Source: Herbiconiux sp. A18JL235 | GTDB lineage: Bacteria; Actinomycetota; Actinomycetes; Actinomycetales; Microbacteriaceae | Reading direction: 5' to 3' | NCBI RefSeq assembly: GCF_040939305.1 | Contig: NZ_CP162511.1 | Coordinates: 496,001-560,000 of the forward strand | DNA: 64,000 nt | Shown: in pieces, positions 42,484 through 50,996 of the stretch | Layout of the letters: every line of letters starts with the position of its first letter | How positions within the stretch are numbered: position 1 is the stretch's first letter | Program-made: the position numbers and the translations under genes | Notes under the pieces: generated by a model | What the model was told of the DNA's origin: nothing | What the model saw: only the letters and a program-made list of their open reading frames with translations | The model's database searches: none

Positions 42484-43728
42484 TCAGAACGCCGACAGCA
42501 CGTCGACGGTCTCGATGGCCTGGGCGATGGAGGCGAGCGCTTTCGCGGCAGCCGCCCCGTCGAGGGCCCGGTGGTCGAAGGTCAGGGAGAGCGGCAGCAG
42601 GCTGGGGGCGTCGGGATGCGACCGGTGCGCGGCCCCGACCCCGAGGATGCAGCTCTGCGGGGTGTTGAGCACCGGGGTGAACCAGTGGACGCCGAGCGAG
42701 CCGAGGTTCGACACGGTGAAGGTGCCGCCCTCCATCTCGGCCGCGGTCAGCCTGCCGGCCCGCGCCTTCTCGATGGCGTTCGCCGCTGCAGCGGCAACGG
42801 CCGAGACGCTGAGAGCGTCGGCGTTCGGGATGACGGGGACGAGCAGTGCCTGCCCGGTGTCGACGGCGAAGCCGATGTTCACCCGGCGGTACTGGCGGAT
42901 GCCGTCCCAGTCGAACACCGAGTTGGCCTCCGGATGCCTCGCCACGGCCTTCGCCGTCGCGAACAGCAGCACGTCGTTGACGCCGATCTTCGGCAGCCCC
43001 TGCGCCTCGGTGAGGGTGCGCAACCGCTTCACGTACGAGAGCATCGCCGTGGCGTCGGCGTAGCGGGTGAGCGTGACCTGGGCGGTGCCGGCAAGCGAGG
43101 CGTGCATCCGTTGCGCCGTGACCTTGCGTGCACCGCGAACCGGCACGAGGTCGAACTCGGCTTCGGGCGTCTCGGGCGCTGCGGATGCTCGGGTCGCCCC
43201 GACCTCGGCCCCGGGTGCGGGTCCGGGTGCCTGTGTCTTCTTTGCACTCAGCACGTCGGGAACGATGATGCGGCCGCCCGGCCCCGAGCCCACGACGGAC
43301 GAGAGGTCGATGCCGTTGCGTTCGGCCAGGATGCGCGCTCGAGGTGAGGCGCGGTGCCGATCGGCGCGATCGGGCTCGGTGGAGCTCCCCTCGCCGACGA
43401 CCTCGGCGGTTCTGACCGTCTCGGTGATCGCAGGGGTGGGCTCGGCGGGAGCCGTCGTGCCCGGATCGGAGGGGTCACCCAGTACCTCGCCTGCGGCGCC
43501 GATGACAGCGAGCACCTCGTGCTCGGGCACCTCGTCGCCGGAGCCGAACAGCACGCGCAGCACCTCGCCGGCCTCGGGCGCCTCGACCTCGATCGTCGCC
43601 TTCGCGGTCTCGAGGGTGACCAGCACGTCGCCGGCACTCACCCGGTCGCCGACCGCGACGTTCCAGTCGACGATCACGGCGTCTTCTCCGGCGTTCCCGG
43701 TGGTGGGGACACGAACGTCGATCGACAT
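42484..43728 (-). CDS. Dihydrolipoyl acyltransferase E2 (lipoyl, E3-binding and catalytic domains)
   Basis: About 414 residues. The lipoyl domain is at 1-80 with the lipoylated lysine in LETAKATIEVEAP. A Pro/Thr linker comes next, then a peripheral-subunit-binding domain RASPRARILAERNGIDLSSV, a second linker, and the catalytic domain ending with the HRALDG active-site His and Asp. It transfers the acyl group from E1 to coenzyme A. The ATG at 43728 has GGAG six to seven bases upstream; a longer frame to 43755 is less likely. The gene is divergent from SorC regulator 1 and precedes E1 in the same operon, so both respond to that regulator. Confidence 0.93.
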   Translation of the reverse strand: MSIDVRVPTTGNAGEDAVIVDWNVAVGDRVSAGDVLVTLETAKATIEVEAPEAGEVLRVLFGSGDEVPEHEVLAVIGAAGEVLGDPSDPGTTAPAEPTPAITETVRTAEVVGEGSSTEPDRADRHRASPRARILAERNGIDLSSVVGSGPGGRIIVPDVLSAKKTQAPGPAPGAEVGATRASAAPETPEAEFDLVPVRGARKVTAQRMHASLAGTAQVTLTRYADATAMLSYVKRLRTLTEAQGLPKIGVNDVLLFATAKAVARHPEANSVFDWDGIRQYRRVNIGFAVDTGQALLVPVIPNADALSVSAVAAAAANAIEKARAGRLTAAEMEGGTFTVSNLGSLGVHWFTPVLNTPQSCILGVGAAHRSHPDAPSLLPLSLTFDHRALDGAAAAKALASIAQAIETVDVLSAF

Positions 43729-43749
43729 CGCGCTCCGTTCTCTCGCGTT

Positions 43750-43782
43750 GCTCAAATGTGCATAAAGCGCTCATAGGAGCGC
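43750..43782. promoter_or_regulatory. SorC-type operators between E2-E1 operon and SorC regulator 1
   Basis: Bases 43767-43782 form a perfect palindrome (GCGCTC and GAGCGC around ATAG). Just beside it, 43750-43761 is an imperfect one starting GCTCA and ending GTGC. The half-site GCTCA recurs in the promoter of the SIS isomerase gene at 46533-46544. The position, directly before the E2 start, fits repression of the E2-E1 operon. Confidence 0.55.
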
Positions 43783-43849
43783 GCTGTTCACAGTACACTG
43801 ACTTCGAGGTCGCGTCAAAGGTCGACCCGATCCGGCCGGGAGGGCGAAA

Positions 43850-44809
43850 ATGAGCGATCCAGGTGCCCGCGCCCGTACGCCCGTCTCCCTCGAGGCGGCG
43901 ATCGTGGCCCGCCGGTACTACATCGACGACCGACAGAAGAACGAGATCGCCGAGGAACTCGGCATCTCCCGCTTCAAGGTGGCCCGGCTGCTCGACGAGG
44001 CCAAGGCAAGCGGCATCGTGCGCATCACCGTCGACATGCCTGCCGACATCGACCTCCCTGTCGGTGAGGAGCTCGCCCGCGCCTACGGCATCACCCGCGC
44101 CATCGTGGTGCGCGCGATCGACGCGGCGCCGGGCGCCACCCCCGGGCTCATCGGCGATGCCGCCGCGCAGTACCTGCGAGGCATCGTCGGGCCCTCCGAC
44201 GTGCTCGGCATCTCGTGGGGAACGAGCCTCACCGCGCTGGTCGACGCCGTCTCGAACCTCGACCCGGCCGAGGTCGTGCAGCTGGTCGGCGGTGTGCGCG
44301 CGGCCGAGCTCGAGGTCTCGGGGGTCGAGCTCGTGCGCCGGCTCGCCCGCAAGACCGGGGGGCGCGCGCATCCGCTGCATGCGCCGCTGCTCGTGCGCAC
44401 GCCCGCGATGGCGGAGGAGCTGCGGCGCGACCCCAGCCTCGCCGACGTCATCGAGAGCTTCGACAGGCTCTCCGTCGCGCTCGTCGGCATCGGCTCGTGG
44501 CAGCCCCCGCGGTCGTCGCTGTTCGGCGAGTTCACCGAGACCGAGCGCGCCGAGCTCGCCGCCGCCGGTGCCGTGGCCGACATCTGCGCCATCGTCGTCG
44601 ACGCCGAGGGCCGCGAGATCGAGTCGTCGGCCCTCTCCCGATCGGTGGGGATCTCGGCGGCCGAGCTGCGCCGTGTGCCCGAGGTCGTGGCGGTGGCGGG
44701 CGGTTCCGAGAAGACGGCGGCGATCGCGGCGGCGCTGCGCAGCGGACTGGTGCGCACCCTGGTGACCGATTCGCACACGGCGACGGGGCTGCTGGCGGCG
44801 GCGCACTAG
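43850..44809 (+). CDS. SorC/DeoR-type sugar-phosphate-sensing regulator 1
   Basis: A 319-residue SorC-family protein. A helix-turn-helix at about 20-60 includes RRYYIDDRQKNEIAEELGIS and RFKVARLLDEA. The large C-terminal sugar-binding domain is related to sugar-phosphate isomerases and has VLGISWGTSLTALVDAV and LVGGVRAAELEVSGVEL. Such proteins bind a phosphorylated sugar as inducer. It is divergent from E2-E1 and starts an operon with ribulose-phosphate 3-epimerase 10 bases downstream, so its inducer is probably a pentulose phosphate or similar. Confidence 0.9.
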   Translation: MSDPGARARTPVSLEAAIVARRYYIDDRQKNEIAEELGISRFKVARLLDEAKASGIVRITVDMPADIDLPVGEELARAYGITRAIVVRAIDAAPGATPGLIGDAAAQYLRGIVGPSDVLGISWGTSLTALVDAVSNLDPAEVVQLVGGVRAAELEVSGVELVRRLARKTGGRAHPLHAPLLVRTPAMAEELRRDPSLADVIESFDRLSVALVGIGSWQPPRSSLFGEFTETERAELAAAGAVADICAIVVDAEGREIESSALSRSVGISAAELRRVPEVVAVAGGSEKTAAIAAALRSGLVRTLVTDSHTATGLLAAAH

Positions 44810-44819
44810 GGTCGATGGC

Positions 44820-45482
44820 GTGTCAGTTCGAATCCACCCCAGCATCCTCGCCGCCGACTTCGCCCACCTCGCCGACGATCTCGAGAGGATCCGCACGGCG
44901 GATCTCATCCACTTCGACGTCATGGACTACCACTTCGTGCCGAATCTCTCGTTCGGCATGCCGCTGTTCGAGTCGATCGCCGCGAACTCGCCGCTGCCCC
45001 TCGACGTGCACCTCATGATCAGCGACCCGCTGCGCTGGGCGCCGGGCTATGCCGAGGCCGGCGCCGAGTCGGTCACCTTCCACGCCGAGGCCACCGAGTC
45101 GCCCGCCCAGGTCGCCAAGGCGATCCGTGCCGCGGGGGCCCGAGTGGGGCTCGCCCTCAAGCCGGGGACCGATGTCGACGACTACCTCGAGCTGCTGCCC
45201 GAGATCGACATGGTGCTCGTGATGACCGTGGAGCCGGGCTTCGGCGGGCAGGCCTTCATGCCCGAGACCATGCCGAAGCTCGCCCGGCTGCGCGAAGCCG
45301 TCGACGCCTCGGGCCTCGAGGTGCGCGTGCAGGTCGACGGCGGCATCGACGAGCGCACCATCTCCATCGCCGCCGAGAACGGTGCCGACACCTTCGTCGC
45401 CGGCTCCAGCGTATTCGGGGCCGAGAGCGCCGCCGACCAGATCGCGCTGCTGCGCGAGACCGCGACCGCCCACCGCCACTGA
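44820..45482 (+). CDS. Ribulose-phosphate 3-epimerase family protein
   Basis: This 220-residue TIM barrel has the full RPE signature. It shows HPSILAADFAHL, LIHFDVMDYHFVPNLSFG (Asp-x-Met-Asp motif), DVHLMI, MTVEPGFGGQAF and VQVDGGI. These supply the metal-binding His and Asp residues. It interconverts ribulose 5-phosphate and xylulose 5-phosphate, or acts on a related ketose phosphate such as allulose 6-phosphate. The GTG start is 10 bases after SorC regulator 1. The role fits the xylulokinase-like kinase and the isomerase encoded downstream. It is probably not the genome's only RPE, since it sits in an accessory operon. Confidence 0.88.
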   Translation: MSVRIHPSILAADFAHLADDLERIRTADLIHFDVMDYHFVPNLSFGMPLFESIAANSPLPLDVHLMISDPLRWAPGYAEAGAESVTFHAEATESPAQVAKAIRAAGARVGLALKPGTDVDDYLELLPEIDMVLVMTVEPGFGGQAFMPETMPKLARLREAVDASGLEVRVQVDGGIDERTISIAAENGADTFVAGSSVFGAESAADQIALLRETATAHRH

Positions 45483-45500
45483 CCGGGCGATCGCCGACCC

Positions 45501-45527
45501 GCGCGGCGCGACGGGGCCGCGCCGCGC
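45501..45527. terminator. GC-rich hairpin between convergent rpe-like and SorC regulator 2 genes
   Basis: A perfect 10-bp stem (45501-45510 with 45518-45527) has a seven-base loop in a 71-base gap between two convergent stops. It is followed by two direct copies of a GCGCCCGGCGCCC-type run. No T-tract follows. Confidence 0.5.
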
Positions 45528-45553
45528 CCGGCGCCCCGCGCCCGGCGCCCGCG

Positions 45554-46504
45554 CTACATCGTGCGCAGCAGCTCCGCGAGCGAGTTGTCGGTGACGAGGG
45601 TGGTGCCGAGGCCGGCGTTGATCACGGCGTGCACCGCCTCGGCCTTCGACTCGCCGCCCGCGATAAGCACGAGCTCGGGGATGGTGCGCAGTACGTCGAT
45701 GCCGGTGGCCATCGACCTGTCCTGCAGGTCGGGCAGCACGGTGCCGTCGTGCTTGATGAGGGTGGCGAGCACCTCGGCGGCGACGCCCTTGCCCACCAGC
45801 GCCTCGCGCTCGTGCAGCGGCAGGCTCGCCATCATCTGCGAGTCGGGCGGGTCCCAGCTGCCGACGGCGACCGCCGCCACCGTGATCGACTCGAACAGCT
45901 TCATCGCGGCCGCCACGCCGGGCTGGGTGCTGAGGCTCTTCTTGGTGAGCGCATCCTGCACCACCAGCGGCACGAACAGCGGGTAGGCCTGGCCCCCTCC
46001 GACCTCGCTGATCTTCCGCACCAGCTCGAGCGAGTTCTCGGCGACCGAGCCCACCATGCCGCCCATCTGCACCACGAGACTGCGCGGCAGCTCGGTGAGC
46101 TCCTGCGACATCGCGCTGAGGGTGCGGCCCCAGCCGATGCCGAGCACGTCGGTCTCGGTCACCAGCTCGCTCAACACGGCTGCGGCGCCGCGCCCCACGG
46201 CCTGGCGGATGCCGGCTGCCGTGCGCTCCTCCTCGGGAACGTCGATCACGATCACCCGGCGCAGGCCGAAGCGTTTGCGCAACTCTTCGGAGAGCTCGGC
46301 GTCGAAGGAGTTCGGGGTGGCGATCTCGAACCTCACGATGCCCTCACGCACGCTCTGCTCGAGCAGCCTCGCCACCTTGAACCGCGACAGGCCCATCTCG
46401 TCGGCGATCTCCGACTTCGTGCTGCCGTCGATGTAGAAACGGCGCGCCACAGTCGCGGCGAGGATCGCCGCACCGGGACTCAGCGTTGATGGCACGCAGC
46501 CCAT
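45554..46504 (-). CDS. SorC/DeoR-type regulator 2
   Basis: A 316-residue paralogue of SorC regulator 1. Its helix-turn-helix ARRFYIDGSTKSEIADEMGL and LSRFKVARLLEQ is nearly superimposable. The C-terminal sensor has VLGIGWGRTLSAMSQEL and VVQMGGMVGSVAENS. It is divergent from the SIS isomerase gene and likely controls the isomerase-kinase-importer operon. The start could be ATG at 46504 or GTG at 46495. The two regulators probably recognise related operators, since GCTCA half-sites occur in both of their intergenic regions. Confidence 0.9.
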   Translation of the reverse strand: MGCVPSTLSPGAAILAATVARRFYIDGSTKSEIADEMGLSRFKVARLLEQSVREGIVRFEIATPNSFDAELSEELRKRFGLRRVIVIDVPEEERTAAGIRQAVGRGAAAVLSELVTETDVLGIGWGRTLSAMSQELTELPRSLVVQMGGMVGSVAENSLELVRKISEVGGGQAYPLFVPLVVQDALTKKSLSTQPGVAAAMKLFESITVAAVAVGSWDPPDSQMMASLPLHEREALVGKGVAAEVLATLIKHDGTVLPDLQDRSMATGIDVLRTIPELVLIAGGESKAEAVHAVINAGLGTTLVTDNSLAELLRTM

Positions 46505-46532
46505 CCTAGGGGTTCACCCCCGGGAACGATGT

Positions 46533-46581
46533 GCTCATTTGAGCGGGCTGTTTGACAGATGTGCAGACGCATGCTCATACT
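46533..46581 (+). promoter_or_regulatory. Promoter and SorC operator for the isomerase-kinase-importer operon
   Basis: A -35 box TTGACA (46552-46557) and -10-like CATACT (46576-46581) have 18 bases between them. Upstream, 46533-46544 is the palindrome GCTCATTTGAGC. A second GCTCA (46573-46577) overlaps the -10 region. This arrangement suits repression by SorC regulator 2, whose gene reads the other way from here. Confidence 0.6.
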
Positions 46582-46618
46582 GATGGCCGGTACACCGCCG
46601 TGCGAGAAGGAAGCTGGA

Positions 46619-47293
46619 ATGACCCTCACCCCTGAGACCACCGCCGTGATCGAGGCAGGCCGCCAGCAGATCCGTGTGGAGACCGAGGCGCTCGCCGACG
46701 TGCTCGACCAGATCGACGAGCGCTTCGTGCGCGTCGCCTCGCTGCTGCAGTCGATGACCGGCAAGGTCGTCATGACCGGCTCGGGAACCTCGGGTTTCAT
46801 CGCCCGCCGTTCCGCTCACCTGTTCTCGGTGTCGGGAACCCCCGCCTTCTTCCTGAACCCGGGCGACGGGCTGCACGGTTCGATGGGCGCGGTCGAGGGC
46901 GACGACGTGATGATCGCGCTGTCGAAGGGCGGCTCCTCGTCGGAGCTCAACGACCTCGTGGCCCGTGTGAAAGACGTCGGCACCCGCGTGGTGGCCCTCA
47001 CCGCCAACGCCGCCTCGCCGCTCGGCGAACTCGCCGACATCACTGTCGAGATCCGCAACTACCCCGCCGCCGACCCCGGCAACCTGCTCGCCATGGGCTC
47101 GACCCTCGCGCACAGCGCCTGGCTCGACGCGCTCGCCGTCGTGCTCATGCGAGCGCGTGCGGTGAGTTGGGAGCGGGTGCACTTCACCCACCCCGGTGGT
47201 GCGGTGGGCCAGCTCGCCCAGCTGCCCGACCAGCTCGACGGTCTCGTCATCCCCGAGGCGCAGGCCGTCGCCGAGCCGGCGGAGAGCCGCTGA
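46619..47293 (+). CDS. SIS-domain sugar-phosphate isomerase (KdsD/6-phospho-3-hexuloisomerase-like)
   Basis: A 224-residue single SIS domain. MTGSGTSGFIARRSAHLFSV is the sugar-phosphate loop, MIALSKGGSSSELNDLV the second loop, and WERVHFTHPGGAVG the segment typical of arabinose-5-phosphate isomerases, though here without CBS domains. It should interconvert an aldose phosphate and a ketose phosphate. In this operon, ribulose 5-phosphate to arabinose 5-phosphate or a similar conversion is possible. The ATG at 46619 has AGAAGGAAG upstream. The kinase starts three bases after its stop. Confidence 0.8.
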   Translation: MTLTPETTAVIEAGRQQIRVETEALADVLDQIDERFVRVASLLQSMTGKVVMTGSGTSGFIARRSAHLFSVSGTPAFFLNPGDGLHGSMGAVEGDDVMIALSKGGSSSELNDLVARVKDVGTRVVALTANAASPLGELADITVEIRNYPAADPGNLLAMGSTLAHSAWLDALAVVLMRARAVSWERVHFTHPGGAVGQLAQLPDQLDGLVIPEAQAVAEPAESR

Positions 47294-47295
47294 CC

Positions 47296-48777
47296 ATGCC
47301 CGTCGTCGCCGGGGTCGACTCCTCGACCCAATCCACCACCGTCGTGCTGCGCGACGCCGACACCGGAGCCACCCTCGGCTCCGGCAGGGCGCCGCACACG
47401 CCGACGTTCCCGCCGGTGAGCGAGCAGAACCCCGCCGAATGGTGGGCCGCCACGACCACCGCGTTCGCCGTGGCCCGCACCGCGGCGGGCGTGGTGCCCG
47501 ACGACATCGTCGCCGTGAGCGTTGCCGCGCAGTGCCACGGCCTGGTGCCGCTCGACGCGCGCGGCGAGGTCATCCGTCCCGCGAAGCTGTGGAACGACAC
47601 CACGGCCGCGGGCGAGATCGCCGAGCTCACCGCCCGCCTCGGCGGCGACGCCTGGACCGACCGCGTCGGCACCCTCCCCCCGCCCTCCTTCACCATCGGA
47701 AAGCTCGCCTGGCTGAAGGCGCACGAGCCCGAGAACTTCGCTGCTCTCGCCACCGTGCTGCTGCCGCACGACTACCTCACCTGGCGCCTCACCGGCGGGG
47801 CGGCCGGCGGCCGCGCGGTCACCGACCGCTCCGACGCGAGCGGCACGGGCTACTACAGCGCGCCCGAGGGCCGCTACCTCACCGAGGTGCTCGAGCTGGT
47901 CGACGCCGAGAAGGACTGGGCGGCGATGCTCCCCGAGGTGCTCGGCCCCTCCGAGCAGGCGGGCACCGTCCCCGCCGCCGTCGCCGCCGAGATCGGGGTG
48001 CGGGCGGATGCGGTGGTCGGCGCGGGCGCGGGCGACCAGCACGCGAGCGCGGTCGGCCTCGGCATCGCGCCCGGCGAGCTCGCCTACGTGCTCGGCACCT
48101 CGGGCGTGGTGTTCACGACGAGCGAGTTCCCGGTGTTCGACCACACCGGCATCGTCAACTCCGTCGCCGACGCCACCGGCGCCTACCTCCCTCTCATCTG
48201 CACCCTCAACGCCGCCAAGGTCACCGACACGATGGCGCGCCTGCTCGGCGTCGACCACGCTGAGCTCGAGCGCCTCGCCCTCTCGGCCGAGCGCGACGCC
48301 CGCCGCCCGGTGCTGGTGAGCTTCCTCGACGGGGAGCGCACGCCGAACCGACCAGCCGCCCGGGGCATCCTGGCCGGCCTGTCGAACGACACCTCGCGCG
48401 AAGACCTGGCTCTCGCCGCCTACGAGGGCGTCGTGCTCGGCATGGAACGCGGCGAGCGTCGCATGGCCGCGATGGGCCTCTCCCTCGACGGCCGTCGGCT
48501 CGTCACGGGCGGCGGCGCCGCCTCGGCCGCCTACCGCCAGATCGTCGCCGACGTCACCGGCCGCCCGGTCGAGATCACCGACGCCGTCGACGCCGTCGCC
48601 GCGGGCGCCGCCGTGCAGGCCGCCGCCGTGGCGCAGGGCGCCGACATCCGCACCCTGCGCTCCGAGTGGGCGCCCGCATCCCGAGTCGTCGCCGAACCCC
48701 AGGGCGTCGACTACCGCCAGGTCCGTGAGCGCTACACCCGCGCCGCAGACATCACCGAGCTCGACGGAGCGTTCTGA
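47296..48777 (+). CDS. FGGY-family carbohydrate kinase, xylulokinase-like
   Basis: A 493-residue kinase. The N-terminal phosphate loop is GVDSSTQSTTVVLRD. VAAQCHGLVPLD with LWNDTTAAGE corresponds to the xylulokinase substrate region (usually MHGLV and LWNDxR). The catalytic Asp is in GAGDQHASAVG, and the C-terminal nucleotide region is LVTGGGAASAAYRQI. It phosphorylates a ketopentose or similar polyol with ATP. The MHG to QCHG change and the altered RND motif mean the sugar need not be xylulose. It is placed between the isomerase and the permease; its stop and the permease start share one base (TGATG). Confidence 0.87.
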   Translation: MPVVAGVDSSTQSTTVVLRDADTGATLGSGRAPHTPTFPPVSEQNPAEWWAATTTAFAVARTAAGVVPDDIVAVSVAAQCHGLVPLDARGEVIRPAKLWNDTTAAGEIAELTARLGGDAWTDRVGTLPPPSFTIGKLAWLKAHEPENFAALATVLLPHDYLTWRLTGGAAGGRAVTDRSDASGTGYYSAPEGRYLTEVLELVDAEKDWAAMLPEVLGPSEQAGTVPAAVAAEIGVRADAVVGAGAGDQHASAVGLGIAPGELAYVLGTSGVVFTTSEFPVFDHTGIVNSVADATGAYLPLICTLNAAKVTDTMARLLGVDHAELERLALSAERDARRPVLVSFLDGERTPNRPAARGILAGLSNDTSREDLALAAYEGVVLGMERGERRMAAMGLSLDGRRLVTGGGAASAAYRQIVADVTGRPVEITDAVDAVAAGAAVQAAAVAQGADIRTLRSEWAPASRVVAEPQGVDYRQVRERYTRAADITELDGAF

Positions 48778-49835
48778 TGACCGATTCCGGTTCCCTCACC
48801 CGCAAGCCAGCCACCACCACGAAAGGGGGCCCCGTGAAGAAGCGTCGCGTGCCCGACGAAGCCGGCATCTTCATGGTGCTGGTCGCCGTGCTGCTGGTGT
48901 TCAGTATCTTGTCGCCGAACTTCCGCACCATCGACAACGGCTTCACGCTGCTCGTCAACGGCACGGTCATCGGCTTCCTCGCCCTCGGCCAGACCTTCGT
49001 GCTGCTGACGGGCGGCATCGACCTCTCCACCGGCGCGAACATCGCCATGTCGGGTGTGCTCGTCGCCCTCGTGATGCAGGCCGGGGTGCCGTGGCCGGTC
49101 GCCGTGCTCATCGCGCTGCTCGCGGCGACCTCGCTCGGCGTGCTGAACGGGGCGCTGATCCACTTCGTGCGCATCCCGCCGTTCATCGCGACGTTCTCGA
49201 CGCAGGGCGTGGCGCTCGCCATCCCGCTCATCATCACGGGGGCGAACTCCATCCAGGTGCGCGACATCGGCTTCAGCTGGATCGGCCAGGGCCGCATCGC
49301 CGGTGTGCCGCTGCCCGTGCTGCTGCTGCTCGTCGCCGCCGTCATCGCGGGGCTGTGGCTGCGCATGACCCGCCAGGGCGTTCACGTCTACGCCCTGGGC
49401 GGCAACAAGAACGCCGCGCGCCTGGCCGGTGTGAACATCGCCCGCACCACCATCCTCGTCTACGCCATCTCGGGCTTCTGCGGCGGCATGGGCGGCATGA
49501 TCGTGACCAGCAGGCTCATGGTCGGCTTCCCGGCCACCGGTACCGGCAACGAGCTGTTCTACTCCATCGCCGCGGCGGTTGTGGGCGGCATCTCGCTGTT
49601 CGGCGGTGTCGGCACCGTGCTCGGCGCCATGATCGGCGCCGTGCTCATCGCCGCGGTGTCGAACGGCATGAACGTGCTGAGCGTGCAGAGCTACTGGCAG
49701 TCGCTCGTCATCGGCGTGATCATCCTCGTCGGCGTCTCCTTCGACACGCTGCGTCGCTCCCGCGCCGGCAAACCCGTCTTCTCCAAGCGCCAGGCGGCAC
49801 CCGCCGTCTCGCCTCCCCCCACCACCACATCCTGA
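48777..49835 (+). CDS. RbsC-type ABC sugar permease
   Basis: A 352-residue integral membrane protein with about nine or ten helices. It contains GFLALGQTFVLLTGGIDLST (the region interacting with the ATPase) and LGGNKNAARLAGVNI, the EAA-like cytoplasmic loop of this family. The N-terminal 20 residues are hydrophilic and basic. It forms the channel of a monosaccharide or polyol importer together with the next two genes. The start is coupled to the kinase stop. The C-terminal tail is Pro/Ser/Thr-rich. Confidence 0.92.
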   Translation: MTDSGSLTRKPATTTKGGPVKKRRVPDEAGIFMVLVAVLLVFSILSPNFRTIDNGFTLLVNGTVIGFLALGQTFVLLTGGIDLSTGANIAMSGVLVALVMQAGVPWPVAVLIALLAATSLGVLNGALIHFVRIPPFIATFSTQGVALAIPLIITGANSIQVRDIGFSWIGQGRIAGVPLPVLLLLVAAVIAGLWLRMTRQGVHVYALGGNKNAARLAGVNIARTTILVYAISGFCGGMGGMIVTSRLMVGFPATGTGNELFYSIAAAVVGGISLFGGVGTVLGAMIGAVLIAAVSNGMNVLSVQSYWQSLVIGVIILVGVSFDTLRRSRAGKPVFSKRQAAPAVSPPPTTTS

Positions 49836-49858
49836 ATCACACCAACGAGAGGAACATC

Positions 49859-50863
49859 ATGATCAAGAGGAAGGCACTCGGCGCCGTCGCCGTAGGAGTC
49901 CTGGCTCTCAGCCTCGCCGCGTGCAGCAATGCCGCCACCGGCGACGGCGCGGGGAGCTCCACCGACGAGGCCGGCGCGCTGCCCGCGTCGTGCTCGAACG
50001 ACAACCCCACCATCGGTGTGGCGCTGCCGAACACCATCAACCCCTACTACATCGCCATGCAGGAGGGCTTCGAGGACACCGCGAAGGAGCTCGGCTACAC
50101 GGTCGACATCGCCATCGCGAACGACAGCGAGAGCGACCAGCTCGCGCAGATCGACGCGTTCGTGCAGAAGGGCGTGTGCGCCATCGCGCTGAACGCCGTG
50201 AACTCCGACACCGGCGTGTCGAGCGTGCGGGCGGCGAACGCCGCGAACATCCCGGTGTTCTCGGTGAACGTCACCATCGACCCCGAGGGCCTGAAGAACC
50301 AGAACGCGACGATCGTGCAGTACGTCGGCGCCGACCAGACCGCCGGCGGCACCCAGCTCGGCGAGGTGGCCATCAAGGATCTCGGCACCGAGACCCCTCT
50401 GGTGGTCGGCATCCTCGGCGAGCCGTCGCAGATCCCCACCAACCAGCGCGACGAGGGCTTCATCGAGGCGCTCAAGGCGAACCCGAACACCACGATCCTG
50501 CCGACCCTCGACACCAACGTCGACCCGGCCGTGTCGCTGCAGGTGACGGGCGAGCTGCTGCAGGGCAACCCGAACGTCAACGTGATCTTCGGTGACACCG
50601 GCCCCGCCGTGGTCGGTGCCCTGCAGGCCATCAAGGAGGCCGGCAAGCAGGACCAGATCAAGGTCTACGGCTTCTGCGCCGCCGACACCCCGCTCGAGGG
50701 CGAGTACGTGGCCTGCGCCGCGCAGGAGCCCTACGAGTACGCCAAGATCGTGCTCGAGAATGTGCAGAGCTACCTCGCCGGCGACGACGTGCCGGCCGAG
50801 ATTCTGCAGCCGCTGAAGATCTACACCACCGGCCAGGAGGTCGGCGCGAAGGAATTCGGCTAG
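49859..50863 (+). CDS. RbsB-type sugar-binding lipoprotein
   Basis: A 334-residue exported lipoprotein with a short basic start MIKRKALGA, a hydrophobic core, and the lipobox LSLAAC. The mature part is the type I periplasmic-binding fold: IGVALPNTINPYYIAMQEGF, FVQKGVCAIALNAVN and FGDTGPAVVGALQAI. It captures a pentose or polyol for the adjacent permease and ATPase. Three cysteines in the mature chain may form disulfides. A perfect 16-bp stem-loop follows its stop. Confidence 0.92.
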   Translation: MIKRKALGAVAVGVLALSLAACSNAATGDGAGSSTDEAGALPASCSNDNPTIGVALPNTINPYYIAMQEGFEDTAKELGYTVDIAIANDSESDQLAQIDAFVQKGVCAIALNAVNSDTGVSSVRAANAANIPVFSVNVTIDPEGLKNQNATIVQYVGADQTAGGTQLGEVAIKDLGTETPLVVGILGEPSQIPTNQRDEGFIEALKANPNTTILPTLDTNVDPAVSLQVTGELLQGNPNVNVIFGDTGPAVVGALQAIKEAGKQDQIKVYGFCAADTPLEGEYVACAAQEPYEYAKIVLENVQSYLAGDDVPAEILQPLKIYTTGQEVGAKEFG

Positions 50864-50877
50864 ACCGCACCACCCGT

Positions 50878-50918
50878 GACGGTGGCCGGGCCGGGGCCCG
50901 CTCGGCCCGGCCACCGTC
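50878..50918 (+). promoter_or_regulatory. 16-bp stem-loop after the binding-protein gene
   Basis: Perfect arms 50878-50893 and 50903-50918 enclose a nine-base loop, 15 bases after the stop. No T-run follows. In the 133-base gap to the ATPase gene there are also three copies of CGCACCACCCG (50866, 50924, 50957) and an eight-base inverted repeat CGCATCCG (50918-50925) with CGGATGCG (50949-50956). It probably protects the upstream mRNA 3' end and lowers ATPase expression. Confidence 0.65.
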
Positions 50919-50996
50919 GCATCCGCACCACCCGCGTCCGTGACCGAACGGATGCGCGCACCACCCGCATCCGCACCACACCGAAGGAGACCGCTC

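Noticed and set aside
45528..45554. Short GCGCCCGGCGCCC-type runs as a CRISPR or mobile-element signature
   Set aside because: There are only two adjacent copies in a GC-rich convergent gap, with no spacers, transposase or target duplication.
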